A stretch of 64,000 nucleotides of DNA from the NCBI RefSeq assembly GCF_033547095.1, contig NZ_CP137852.1:2349501-2413500 (forward strand). The letters run 5' to 3'. Made by a program: the position numbers and the translations under genes. Of this stretch, positions 8,942-17,885 are shown one piece after another (position 1 is the stretch's first letter; each line of letters opens with the position of its first letter). The DNA comes from Sediminicoccus rosea. Its GTDB lineage: Bacteria; Pseudomonadota; Alphaproteobacteria; Acetobacterales; Acetobacteraceae. The notes beneath the pieces were generated by a model. The model saw only the letters and a list, made by a program, of their open reading frames with translations. It was not told the DNA's origin and made no database searches.

Positions 8942-11893
8942 TCACCACGCCGAACGTCCCTCAGTTTGCTCCGAGCCGCGCCTGGGCTCAGCGGACTGCG
9001 GCACCCGCTTAGTCAGCGATTTGGGCTGTATGTGGGTCGCCGTGGGGTGGAGCAAATCGGTCCCCGCGGAGTTGGCGATCCTCCAGTCAAGTGCACGGGA
9101 GCGGTTCAGCAGCAGGGTGCGTGTACCCACCGCACCTGCTAGCTCGCCGGTACTGTTGATGATCGAGATGACAGCGTCGAGCGCGCCGAGTAGCGCCGCC
9201 GTGCCGTCGATGTCGTTACGCAAGTCGAGACCGGATAACCGGTGCACCGATAGATCTGCGCGCGCGGCCAGCTCAGACTCACCATCCACTTGCACTGACA
9301 CGAATTGCGCGCCCGGTAGGTCGAGCACGGCGCGCCAGTCGTCTAATTCCGTCATGTTGGCGCGACGCATGGGAGTGTCGAAGGAACTAGTCCATGCAAT
9401 ACCGATCTTGCGGTCCGGGCCAAGCGCGGCAAGCCGCTGCCGCCAGGCATGCACAGCAGCCTCGTCAGGGCGCAGGTAGGCCGGATGCTGCGGAAACGCA
9501 TCGCGATCAGCACGGAAGTCGGGTAGCAGGTCGGTCGCAAGGGCGATGCGGTCGAAGCCCTGTGCGCGGTGCCAGGTTGTCCCGTCTATGATCGAGGCCA
9601 GCGCCAGATCTGGTAGACCGGCATAAGCGGGTGCAGCGGAGACCGGCGGCGGCCCGTCCCGTCCGTGCCAACGAGCCACCGGAATGAACGACAGACCGGC
9701 GAAGGAGCGCTGGAGCAGCGGCAAGAGGCGTGGGTCGGCACCGAATACCGTGTCGGGGTGCCGTGCGGCAATTTGTGGGTAGATTGCGCACCAGTTCACC
9801 TCGTCCCCGATGCCCCAAGCCGGCAGTACCAGCAACCGCTCACCACGGCGCACTGCGTCCATCCGGCGGGTCACGCGCGCCTCGCCCAGACTGGCGCGCA
9901 GCGCCGCCGAGACGTCGCTGTGGCGGTACATCTCGAAGGCCTGCCGGTATTCGCCGAGAGCCAGATGCATCGGCGCCAATAGACCGATGCCACGCCGCAG
10001 CACCGCTGGCGAAGCAAAGTACCGCGCGTGCTGCGCGACATGCGCACGGGCAGCCGCGTAATCGCCATTGGCGCAGAGGATAATCAGCTTCTCTTCGCGT
10101 AGCCTGCTGTCGTCGGGGTCGATACCGATGGCGCGCTCGATCGCGGCGAGCGCGCCAGCCGAATTACCCGACGCTCGTTCGAGACTGGCCTGCAGGCGTA
10201 GTAGAGGGACATGGCGCGGCAGCGCCTGTAAGGCCGTCTCGAGTGCGACTCGCGCCCCCGCCATATCACCCGCTTCGAGCCGTGCCTCTGCGAGGAAATG
10301 CCGCTCGCGCGGGTTCGGCGCCACGCGAGCGGCGACCATTGCCAAGTGGCGAGCCCATTCCGCATCAGCGCTGCTACCCTCAAGGGCGCGAAGCCGTGAC
10401 CAGGCCCGGACGTGCCATGGGATCGTCTCGAGGCAGCGGGTGAAGGCCTCAATCGCATCTGTCTCCAACCCTAGTTTCTCGCAGACTAGGCCCAGCCGGT
10501 AGAGCGCATCGCCATCATCGGGTGCAATACGGAGCGCCTGTCCAAGTAGCGCGCGGGCGCGCTGGAGTCGTCCTGTGCGGGCCGCCAGCACTCCAAGTTC
10601 GCGCAATACCTCCGGCAGCAGGGGCTTGCATTGCATGCAATTCAACAGCGTCTGCTCCGCGGCCGCTAGCATACCCGCGTGTGCCTGCAGTTCGGCTAGT
10701 GCCAGCAGGTTCATGCTGTCCTGTGGCATCAGCGCCGTCAGTCGCTCGCGCGTGGTGATGGCGGCAGTCCAGTGGCCCTGTGCCGCCTGAACGCGCGCTA
10801 GGGCGATGAGTACACGCGGATTGTTGTGATTGTTTTGCGCGAGAGCCTCAGCCAGCGCTTCTGCTATGTCGGCGCGCTGGCGTTGCAGCATCAAGTCTAT
10901 TTCGTGCAACTCCTCCTCGACGTCCGGCACGGTCTCAAAGGTGAGGTTGCGCAACTCCAGTTCGAGGTCGGGCAGAGCTGCGCGCCGGGCGGCGCGTGCC
11001 ATCAGCCGAATATGCGGACGCAGCAGTGGGGCTAGAATGCTTACTGCGCCGCCGCGGATGCCCGGCTCGGCGTGTAGGGCGACAAGGCTGGCCCAAAGGC
11101 GGGCGCGTGCGGCGCGCGGCTCGGCAACGCGCATGGCGTCGCGCGTTGCCTGCGCCACCTGCGACCACTCACCGAGTCGCAGGGCGATTTCGACGCCAAG
11201 ATTGGCCCAGCGCTGGCTACTGACGGCATCCTTCGGCCGCTTACCGTGTACTGCCCGCGCCTCTGCAGGTGAGCCGGCCTCTAGCAGCAGTGACGCGAGA
11301 TCGAGTGAGGGGGCGGGTGGTTTCCCCTGATGCATCATGTACAAGCGGTAGGCGCGCAACGCCTCGGCTGCATCGCGCTCATGCAGGCTTTGCCGCAGTA
11401 GTGCTGGGCCGGTTTCCGCGTGGCTAGGGCTTAGGGCATCTGCATCGTCGAGATGGCGTCGCGCGGCAACAAAATCGCCGGCATCCTGATAGCTGCGGGC
11501 CAGCTTCAGGTGGGATTCGAAATGCCGAGGCCGGACTTCCAGGACGCGCTGCCACGCAATAATCTCGCTGGCGGGATCACTTTGACCGCCATGGGCGCGG
11601 GCATTAAACAATCGGAGCGGAAAGGACTGCGGCGCCAGCGATAAACCGTGCCCAAGAACCGCGCGCGCCGTGACGAAGTCCTTTCGTCGCAGAAGCGCCT
11701 CACCCAGTTTAGCGATGGCCTCGACGTCATCGGGCTCCGCCTCAAGAACACTGGTCCATCTGTCAACCGCTAGGATCCATTCCTGTTCGGCGCTGGCGGC
11801 CAGAGCCGCGTCGCGCATGCCTTGATGCTCAAAGGATCGGCTCCTCGACGTCTGCTCCGACACGTGACCCCTGGGCGAGATATTGCTGACCAT
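8942..11893 (-). CDS. Second large TPR protein with C-terminal GT-B-like domain
   Basis: About 983 residues; the start is uncertain. ATGs at 11920, 11893 and 11818 are all in frame and none has a convincing ribosome site. Most of the protein is TPR (VEAIAKLGEALLRRKDFVTARAV, DDGDALYRLGLVCEKLGLETDAIEAF). The last 300 residues match the end of the neighbouring giant protein in pattern: LPAWGIGDEVNWCAIYPQIA, KIGIAWTSSFDTPMRR, FVSVQVDGESELAARA, GLDLRNDIDGTAALLGALDAVISI. It is the first gene of the operon, 31 bases before the other TPR gene. The two are probably diverged paralogues acting on different acceptors or sugars. An IS66 end lies only about 50-75 bases upstream, so the native promoter may be altered. 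Confidence 0.75.
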   Translation of the reverse strand: MVSNISPRGHVSEQTSRSRSFEHQGMRDAALAASAEQEWILAVDRWTSVLEAEPDDVEAIAKLGEALLRRKDFVTARAVLGHGLSLAPQSFPLRLFNARAHGGQSDPASEIIAWQRVLEVRPRHFESHLKLARSYQDAGDFVAARRHLDDADALSPSHAETGPALLRQSLHERDAAEALRAYRLYMMHQGKPPAPSLDLASLLLEAGSPAEARAVHGKRPKDAVSSQRWANLGVEIALRLGEWSQVAQATRDAMRVAEPRAARARLWASLVALHAEPGIRGGAVSILAPLLRPHIRLMARAARRAALPDLELELRNLTFETVPDVEEELHEIDLMLQRQRADIAEALAEALAQNNHNNPRVLIALARVQAAQGHWTAAITTRERLTALMPQDSMNLLALAELQAHAGMLAAAEQTLLNCMQCKPLLPEVLRELGVLAARTGRLQRARALLGQALRIAPDDGDALYRLGLVCEKLGLETDAIEAFTRCLETIPWHVRAWSRLRALEGSSADAEWARHLAMVAARVAPNPRERHFLAEARLEAGDMAGARVALETALQALPRHVPLLRLQASLERASGNSAGALAAIERAIGIDPDDSRLREEKLIILCANGDYAAARAHVAQHARYFASPAVLRRGIGLLAPMHLALGEYRQAFEMYRHSDVSAALRASLGEARVTRRMDAVRRGERLLVLPAWGIGDEVNWCAIYPQIAARHPDTVFGADPRLLPLLQRSFAGLSFIPVARWHGRDGPPPVSAAPAYAGLPDLALASIIDGTTWHRAQGFDRIALATDLLPDFRADRDAFPQHPAYLRPDEAAVHAWRQRLAALGPDRKIGIAWTSSFDTPMRRANMTELDDWRAVLDLPGAQFVSVQVDGESELAARADLSVHRLSGLDLRNDIDGTAALLGALDAVISIINSTGELAGAVGTRTLLLNRSRALDWRIANSAGTDLLHPTATHIQPKSLTKRVPQSAEPRRGSEQTEGRSAW

Positions 11894-11966
11894 TGGAAGG
11901 TATAGTATCGCTCCTAACATCTACATGCACAGAATGCAGGGAGTTTGTAAACCTTGTGGAGCGGCT

Positions 11967-12258
11967 GTAAGCGCGCTGGCGGTTGCGGCGTGGGCGGCTT
12001 GATGGGGCTCAGGCGGCGTCGGGCCGGAGGTTCCTAGACGCGAGGTCGCCGATGCGGTTGGTTGGGTGGTCGGCGATGCGGTTGAGGAGACCGCAGAGGT
12101 GAGCCTGCGGTTCCCAGCCGTTGAGCTCCGCGGTGCCGACCAGGGTGTAGATGACCGCGGCCCGCCTGCCGCCCTCGTGCGACCCGGCGAACAGATAGTT
12201 CTTCCGACCCAGCGCGAGCGGGCGCATGCGCCGCTCGGCGGCGTTGTTGTGCAGGCAG
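11967..12258 (-). pseudogene. IS66-family transposase C-terminal remnant with one IS end
   Basis: Reading on the minus strand gives NNAAERRMRPLALGRKNYLFAGS, then RRAAVIYTLVGTAELNG, GLLNRIADHPTNRIGDL and a stop at 12009. This is the standard C-terminus of IS66 TnpC transposases. GTAAGCGCGC at 11967 fits the GTAAGC start of IS66 terminal repeats and marks the original insertion edge. Homology stops abruptly near 12258, where IS256-like sequence begins. No N-terminal part and no tnpA/tnpB are present, so the element is dead. Confidence 0.85.
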
Positions 12259-12284
12259 GCAGGTCAGGTCGCGGATCATCGGCG

Positions 12285-12341
12285 ATGACGGCGGCGATCC
12301 AGGAAGCCTACGTCCAAGGTATCTCGACGCGCTCCGTGGAC
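12285..12341 (+). pseudogene. IS256-family transposase fragment, piece A
   Basis: A 19-codon plus-strand piece reads MTAAIQEAYVQGISTRSVD, a well-known stretch near the N-terminal third of IS256 (mutator) transposases. In intact transposases it continues into DLVxAMGMxGISKSQVSRLC, which is not next to it here but occurs at 13528-13611 on the opposite strand. It is flanked by the IS66 remnant on the left and patatin sequence on the right. Confidence 0.75.
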
Positions 12342-13116
12342 CCTGGACAGTCCCGCGCTGCTCACAGGCTTTGCGGCCATGATCAAACGCATGGACACGG
12401 GCAGCCCCTGGGTGGTCTCCAACAACCCGCGCGGTCCGTATTGGGAGGGTCCGCCCGATGGAAGCTGGATGGGCACCCGCCACTACAACCTGCCTGCCAT
12501 CGTCCGCGCCAGCACCGCCGCACCGGGATATTTCCGGCCCGAGTTCCTGCGGATCGCGGCGGGCGCTCCGCCTGGATTATTCGTGGATGGCGGCGTCTCG
12601 CCTTACGACAATCCGAGCTTGCCGCTGCTGATGCTGGCCACCGCGCGCCCCTATCGGCTTCGCTGGAAGATGGGGCCCGAGTCCCTGATGATGGTATCCG
12701 TCGGTAGGGGCAGTTTTCGCGTCCGCATGGCGCCGGGCACGCGTGGCCCGGCCGTGGGCATGGTGGCGCGCGCCCTGCTCGGCATGATCGGCGATGGGCA
12801 GGCGTTGTCGCTCACACTGATGCAATGGATGTCCGTGACACCCGCTCCGCACAAGTTGAACAGCGAGATCGGCGACCTGGCCGACGAGTTCCTGGGCGGC
12901 GTGCCGCTCCTGCGCTTCCTGCGCTACGACCTCCCGCTGGAGGCGGAGTGGCTGGAGCAGGAGCTGGCGACCCGGACGGACGCGAGATCGCTGGCGGAGC
13001 ATCGCCGGATGGATCACCCGGGTGGTATGTCGGCGCTCCGTGACATCGCTGAGCGAGCGGCGGAGCGGCAGGTGCGACCCGAGCATTACCCCGCGTGTTT
13101 TGATCTTGATGGCTGA
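12342..13116 (+). pseudogene. Patatin-like phospholipase, N-terminally truncated
   Basis: An open frame runs through the IS junction to a stop at 13116. It encodes LDSPALLTGFAAMIKRMDTG, NNPRGPYW, LPAIVRASTAAPGYF and GLFVDGGVSPYDNPSLPLL. The DGG is the second half of the patatin Ser-Asp dyad. The N-terminal half with the oxyanion hole and GxSxG serine is missing, so the product cannot be an active lipase. The first ATG in frame is at 12379. It was probably a full-length lipid acyl hydrolase gene cut by IS256 insertion and rearrangement. Confidence 0.75.
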
Positions 13117-13527
13117 AATCACCGCCACGTCGCGGGCGGGGCTTCCAATGCATCCGTGGTCTCGGGGCAGGGGATCAACCCTCGCGGCAGGCGCATCGGC
13201 GTGGAAGCGTCGTCGTCCACGAGGAACCGTGAAGCGGCGGCGTCCCGCTTTGCCGTCCATCCAGGCCGGTGATGCGAGGCATGGCGTGAACTTGCAGAGG
13301 CAGCCGGCCCATGCGACCCAAATCGCGATGGGCCGCGATTCCCCCATCTCGCCGACGCCCTTTCCCACGGAGCGATAGCAATAGTCCGCAGCCATCTGGT
13401 CACGCGACGATCGGCCTCTGCCCTTCTCACCCTCGCCACCGTCGGTTGTGCCGGAAGTGACATACCTGACCGCGGCCTCTTGGCCGAGGGCCCGGAGCGC
13501 CTCATGTCCCGGCTGCGCCGGCTCGAG
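13117..13527. other. Non-coding or unassignable scar sequence
   Basis: About 410 bases between the patatin remnant and IS256 piece B. Long open frames cross it on the minus strand, but none shows a recognisable motif and their composition looks like chance reading of GC-rich DNA. I see no RNA gene or repeat in it. It may be debris of another mobile element. Confidence 0.5.
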
Positions 13528-13611
13528 GACGCGGTCGTCGATCTCGGCGCAGAGGCGCGAGACCTGGCTGCGGCTGATGCCCTCCATCCCCATGGCGCGC
13601 ACCAGATCGTC
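13528..13611 (-). pseudogene. IS256-family transposase fragment, piece B
   Basis: On the minus strand this reads DDLVRAMGMEGISRSQ then VSRLCAEIDDRV, which is the segment of IS256 transposases that directly follows the sequence in piece A (12285-12341). Piece B is in the opposite orientation, about 1.2 kb away. On its upstream side it joins, in an open frame, the degraded nuclease/TPR gene. Confidence 0.75.
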
Positions 13612-14692
13612 CGCGAAGCGCGGCGCTGTCTCTCGGCTACCCTCCATGAGCGACACGAGCGCCCGCAACCGCAGCGTTTCCGCGTGGTCCGCCTCGACCG
13701 CTTGATGGTCGGCCAGGACCGCCCCCGCTGCCGCGACTTTCCCCTGCTCGAGTAGGAGCGCGGCGCGGAGGTGCGCGCCGTCCTGGGACATAGGATCGCC
13801 GAGCACCTCAAGGGCGGCGGACGCACCGGCGCGGCGATAGGTAAGCACCGCCCGGAGACGGGGCGCTCCGTCTGTGGCTCGAGGGCGTCCGCCCCATCGG
13901 CAAGCGTCGAGGCGGCCGCGTCATCACCAGCGTGGAGAAAATGGACGCCTGGAGCCGAAGCACGCGAGCCTTCGTCCCCGCCTCCAGCGCATCCCACTCC
14001 GTCCCACCGCGGATCTCCTGGAGTGCAGCGGCCGTCGCGGAAACCTCCCCGGTCCGGAAGCGGCCCAGCAGATGATCGAGCCGGTGCCCCACCGACTGCG
14101 AGATCAATCTCCGCAGGTCGTCGAGGGCCGCCGCCGACGGGCCGGTCGGTACCGCGCTAGCCGCCGAGAGCATGTTAAACGGTGCGGAGACGACGCCGCA
14201 GACCCGCTCTAGGTGCTCCATGCCGAGGTGCTGGGCGACGATACCGGAATGTGGTCTGAGCTTCTCTTGAATCTGATGAGGGGCCCACACCTCGTACTCC
14301 ACCCCGATCTGCAGGAACCGCTCTCGTTCCTGCTGGACTTCCGCGTCACGTTGCGCCGAGTGGACGTTCGCCGCCACGACGAGAGTGAAGCGGCGAACCT
14401 TCTGGTCCTTCCAGTGCCCGTCCCAGTGCTTCAGGAAGTCGTCCGACCACTCCTTCAGCTCGCCCTTGTCCACGGCCGCGTAACACTTGCACGAGGCGAC
14501 CTCGATAGTGCCGTCTTGGCGACGTGCGAGGACATCGATACCGTATTGAAGCTGGCGAGATGTGCGATAAAGGGTGGCGCTGACGACCCCCGGCTCCTTG
14601 TCCAAGAGAGAGACCGTCATTGCCTCGAACCCGTCGGAGGGCATCTCGTGGAAGGGCACGGGAAAGTGCCGGTTTACGCGAATCGAGGCCAT
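13612..14692 (-). pseudogene. Frameshifted nuclease-like/TPR gene, possible defence relic
   Basis: From ATG 14692 the first 250 codons are open. Residues about 20-130 look like a PD-(D/E)XK nuclease-type domain (DGFEAMTVSLLDKEP, then YGIDVLARRQDGTIEVASCKCY, then FTLVVAANV). Asp53 and Lys69 fit the motif, but the usual Gln/Glu two residues before the Lys is Ser67. After about residue 250 (ARVLRLQAS) the sensible reading shifts frame twice, near 13935 and 13865: HAGDDAAASTLADGADAL, then VLTYRRAGASAALEVLGD and AALLLEQGKVAAAGAVLADH, which is TPR-like. The gene ends at IS256 piece B. Nuclease plus TPR/STAND layouts occur in anti-phage proteins; function here is inferred and the gene is broken. Confidence 0.6.
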
Positions 14693-15119
14693 CCAGACGA
14701 AACATACCGCCCCGGGGACGCGCGCGGAACATGCGGATAGGTGGTTAGTGCACGCGCGCAGACCTGTGTCGAAGCGGAAGCCTTAATCTGCAGCTGGCCG
14801 ATGACTAGATTAGCTTTTTGTGCCCTTAATTAGGGCGACCATTCGACGAGCGCCCACATCGGGGGAGATCGGTGCTAATGTTGGATCGGCATTCCGCGCG
14901 AGCACGACCATGATCCGAACGTCCCGGGCGACTTGACGCCATGGCCTTCGACGTTGCGGTTCAGCTTCGACCCTGGCCGTCCCGTTTACCGCTTGCGCCG
15001 ATGTCCCCCAGTATTGAGCGGTTGCCGACAGCCTTGCGGCAGCTTCTACGGCAGCGGAATCACGTAGAAGACTTTCGACTCTTGGCCAACTTTGGACAAT
15101 GTCGGGAAGGCGGCCTGAC
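14693..15119. other. Gene-free stretch
   Basis: About 430 bases between the broken nuclease gene and the zinc-ribbon ORF. It holds a weak 5-bp stem (GCCCT/AGGGC, 14822-14836) with an AT loop. A 79-codon plus-strand frame at 14941 shows no motif and overlaps the end of the opposite gene; I do not count it. Nothing else is recognisable. Confidence 0.5.
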
Positions 15120-15653
15120 TTATCCGCATTCGGAGCAAGTCATCAGCCCGCGTTTCTCCCGCCTTGTTTCGATCGCGTAGCCGCAGCGCAGGCAGTTGGC
15201 ACCGTCGTCGCCTGCGTCGAACGGGTCAGCAATGCGCCTCGTCAGCGTATAGGGCGTCTCTTGGTGAGGCCTCCCGCGTCCCTGGAGCGTTACACCGACA
15301 GGCCCCCCTACGCTCGGCAATTGGGCCCCTCCGGTCTCCACCGCTGGCAACTCCTCCTCGGCCACGATGTGTCGGACCGGCTTTGCCGATTCAGCAGCCG
15401 TCGCCTGGACCGGCATAGCACCCGCGGCGGTCTGCTTTGCGAGGAAGCCGCCGTCCCAGGGCGCAGCGCGAACACGCGTGTCGACGTGGCGTTGCCGGTC
15501 CTTCATCGTTGCGCTGGACCGAACGTACACAACCTCCACGACCCTGCTGCCCGAAGTCCCGGCGCGACCTGGTATCGTCAGTTGCTCGCGCCGGCATGAA
15601 GCCTCCGGCCTGTTGCCTTTGAAGCGGGCGAAGACGCGATCTTCTTCGTTCAT
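15120..15653 (-). CDS. Hypothetical protein with C-terminal zinc ribbon
   Basis: 177 residues, not recognised. The last 30 residues carry two CxxC knuckles 18 residues apart (NCLRCGYAIETRREKRG, then LMTCSECG at the very end), a compact zinc-ribbon or DksA/TraR-like finger that could bind nucleic acid or protein. The rest is polar and low in motif content. There is no clear ribosome site before the ATG. It stands alone in the IS-rich scar, so it may be cargo of a lost element. It could also be a fragment whose N-terminal part is out-of-frame filler; only the finger is convincing. Confidence 0.45.
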   Translation of the reverse strand: MNEEDRVFARFKGNRPEASCRREQLTIPGRAGTSGSRVVEVVYVRSSATMKDRQRHVDTRVRAAPWDGGFLAKQTAAGAMPVQATAAESAKPVRHIVAEEELPAVETGGAQLPSVGGPVGVTLQGRGRPHQETPYTLTRRIADPFDAGDDGANCLRCGYAIETRREKRGLMTCSECG

Positions 15654-16550
15654 GTGGGTTGTGTTCCGAGGGAAGGCGGCGCGCTGACGACGGTCGTCAC
15701 ACTTAGTCTGCGAGTACGGATTCGCCTCAATTGAAGTTCGCTACGGCGGTCCGATGTCTGCGCCTCACGGCGAGGTCCCCAACGCGAAGCATCGGCGCAA
15801 TACCTTGGGTGGAGAGCGCTGCTTTGCGGTCCCAGGCTCGACCGGTTGCCGGTCGCAATGCGCAACCGTCCCGCGTATCTCGACAAAAAATATCAATATT
15901 TCAGTGACTTAATGCTTGTAGACTCAATCGTCCAAGTTCCGAGCTTCGGCGAGAGAATGGCCCCGGGGGAGACGGAGACGCCAGTCGTTTCGTTCTCCAA
16001 CCCTCAAGCCACGACGCAAAAACCCCAGAGGAACTGCGGTTTACGGCGCCCTCTGATACGTGGTGAATGGTTGCTCGGGGAAATACTTGAGCAGGTAAGC
16101 GGATTCGAACCGTCGGCCCGGACTTTCCCAAGTTGATCGAGAGCGTTACATTTACCCTTGAGGTCTTCTATGGTGTCAATTCCCGATGGGTGATGTGGGG
16201 GGGGGGAGCTCAACGCCACGAGCGCTGCATTGGCATGTGTCACTGCCATGTCAGGCATGTTGGACTGCACCCCTAAGAGCGGCTACGGCCTGCCTAAGGC
16301 GCTGAACGGGATCGCGCTGCTGGCCGGCTGCGCTCTGGAACTTTGAGCGGCCGTGCCGGCGGGTGACGGAGTACCCGAAGCCAGTGCAGCTAGCGGCGGC
16401 GGAGGAAATCGAGGGGAGCCCCGCCATCACCCGCATGATGGATGCCATTGCCAGCGACCGGGCATTCAACCGGGCGATTTGCCGTTAATTTTTTCTGAGT
16501 GTCCCTTTCGCGTCCCAAATGCCCGGAAAGCGGCGGAAAACGTAGTGTGG
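15654..16550. other. About 900 bases without an intact gene
   Basis: This stretch joins the scar to tRNA-Leu. It contains an AT-rich patch at 15885-15930, a run of ten G at 16197-16206, and a tRNA T-loop-like GGTTCGAATCC (minus strand, near 16107) without the rest of a tRNA. A plus-strand reading ending at 16488 (TEYPKPVQLAAAEEIEGS, then a stop after NRAICR) looks protein-like and may be the C-terminus of a lost gene, but I cannot name it. Confidence 0.5.
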
Positions 16551-16637
<87 letters not shown>

Positions 16638-16763
16638 ATTTCAGCGGGGTGACGGCGAGATAGACGGGCCGTTGGGATGCGTCAACCCCGGCCCCCGCGC
16701 TTCCGTGTCATGCTTGGCGCGCTGCGCCGCACGCCATATGGAGAAGGGACACGGAGGATGGTG

Positions 16764-17699
16764 ATGATGCGCAAGGTGGCGACGGTTTTTGGCGGCGCGG
16801 GCTTCATCGGGCGCCAGGTGGTGCAGCGGCTGGCGCGCGAGGATTGGGTGGTGCGCGTCGCGACGCGCGACCCGATGGGCGGGCGGGGCATGCACACCAT
16901 GGGCCGCGTGGGCCAGATCGCCGCCCTGGCCGCCGATGTGACGGATGAGGCGGGCGTCGCCCGCGCCGTCGAGGGGGCGGGCGTCGTCGTCAATTGCGTG
17001 GGCATCCTGCATGGGCGATTCGAGGCGGTGCAGGCCGAGGGGCCGGCGCGAATCGGCCGGCTCGCGGCGGCGGCGGGCGTGGAGCGCGTGGTCCATATCT
17101 CGGCCATCGGCGCCGATGCGGCGAGCCAGAGCGCCTATGCCCGCAGCAAGGCGGCGGGCGAGGCGGGGCTGCTGGCGGCCTTCCCCAAGGCCACCATCCT
17201 GCGGCCCTCCATCGTCTTCGGCGAGGGCGACGCCTTCTTCAACCGCTTCGCCCAGCTCGGCACGCTGCTGCCCTTCATGCCGGTGATCTGCGGCGACACG
17301 AAGTTCCAGCCGGTCCATGTGAACGACGTGGCCGCCGCCGTCATGGCTGCCCTGCACGACCCCGCGACCGAGGGGCGGACCTATGAGCTGGGCGGGCCGC
17401 GCGCCTGGAGCTTCCGGGAGCTGCTGGCCTTCATCGTGCAGCAGACCCAGCGCAACCGCCGCCTGGTGGAGATTCCGCTCGGCCTCGCGCAGGTCCAGGC
17501 CCGCTTCGCCGAGCTCCTGCCCAACCCGCCCCTGACGCGGGACCAGCTGATCCTGTTGCAGCGCGACAATGTGGTGGCGCCGGGCGCGCTGACCCTGGCC
17601 GATCTCGGCATCCAGCCGGCGGCGGTGGAGGCGCTGGTGCCGGCCTACCTGGCGCGGTTCCAGCCAGGCGGGGCGCGGCGGGTGCGGCCGGCGGGGTAA
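16764..17699 (+). CDS. NAD(P)-binding protein of the complex I NDUFA9 type
   Basis: 311 residues from the ATG at 16764, six bases after GGAGG; ATGs at 16758 and 16767 are alternatives. The N-terminus KVATVFGGAGFIGRQVVQRL is a Rossmann motif. HISAIGADAASQSAYARSK lacks the classic SDR Tyr-x-x-x-Lys in the usual context, as in atypical SDRs related to the NDUFA9 subunit of mitochondrial complex I. ILRPSIVFGEGDAFFNRF and FQPVHVNDVA are family hallmarks. In alphaproteobacteria such proteins are thought to bind NADPH and assist complex I or quinone-linked functions rather than catalyse a known reaction. Confidence 0.82.
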   Translation: MMRKVATVFGGAGFIGRQVVQRLAREDWVVRVATRDPMGGRGMHTMGRVGQIAALAADVTDEAGVARAVEGAGVVVNCVGILHGRFEAVQAEGPARIGRLAAAAGVERVVHISAIGADAASQSAYARSKAAGEAGLLAAFPKATILRPSIVFGEGDAFFNRFAQLGTLLPFMPVICGDTKFQPVHVNDVAAAVMAALHDPATEGRTYELGGPRAWSFRELLAFIVQQTQRNRRLVEIPLGLAQVQARFAELLPNPPLTRDQLILLQRDNVVAPGALTLADLGIQPAAVEALVPAYLARFQPGGARRVRPAG

Positions 17700-17770
17700 G
17701 TCCATATCGGACCTAAAATCCCGGGGATGATTTCCTCAATATGACCGCTTCGTGGCGGCATGAAAAAATA

Positions 17771-17789
17771 AGGACAGCAAAACTGTCCT
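17771..17789 (+). promoter_or_regulatory. Hairpin upstream of gltD
   Basis: AGGACAG (17771-17777) and CTGTCCT (17783-17789) form a perfect 7-bp stem with loop CAAAA, about 95 bases before gltD; a short T run follows at 17797. It could be a terminator for the upstream gene, an attenuator, or an operator for a dimeric regulator of glutamate synthase. Confidence 0.45.
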
Positions 17790-17885
17790 GAATGCGCTTT
17801 TTCCTCTTTCGCCCGGCGAAAAGCTTGGGTAAGGGCATCGGGCGCCGCGCATCCTCGCGGCGAAATCCACTTCGAGGGTGCCCCG

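Noticed and set aside
12577-13848. A 423-codon minus-strand frame that could be taken for one gene
   Set aside because: It joins pieces of different origin: the TPR tail, an IS256 fragment, unassignable sequence and the antisense of the patatin. It is a chance fusion.
16095-16140. GGTTCGAATCC on the minus strand, like a tRNA T loop
   Set aside because: The flanking bases do not form a proper T stem and no D arm, anticodon arm or acceptor stem fits. At best it is a worn tRNA end.
16197-16206. A run of ten G, as in phase-variable promoters
   Set aside because: It lies in gene-free debris with no gene start close by, so no switching role can be argued; it may also be a sequencing weak point.
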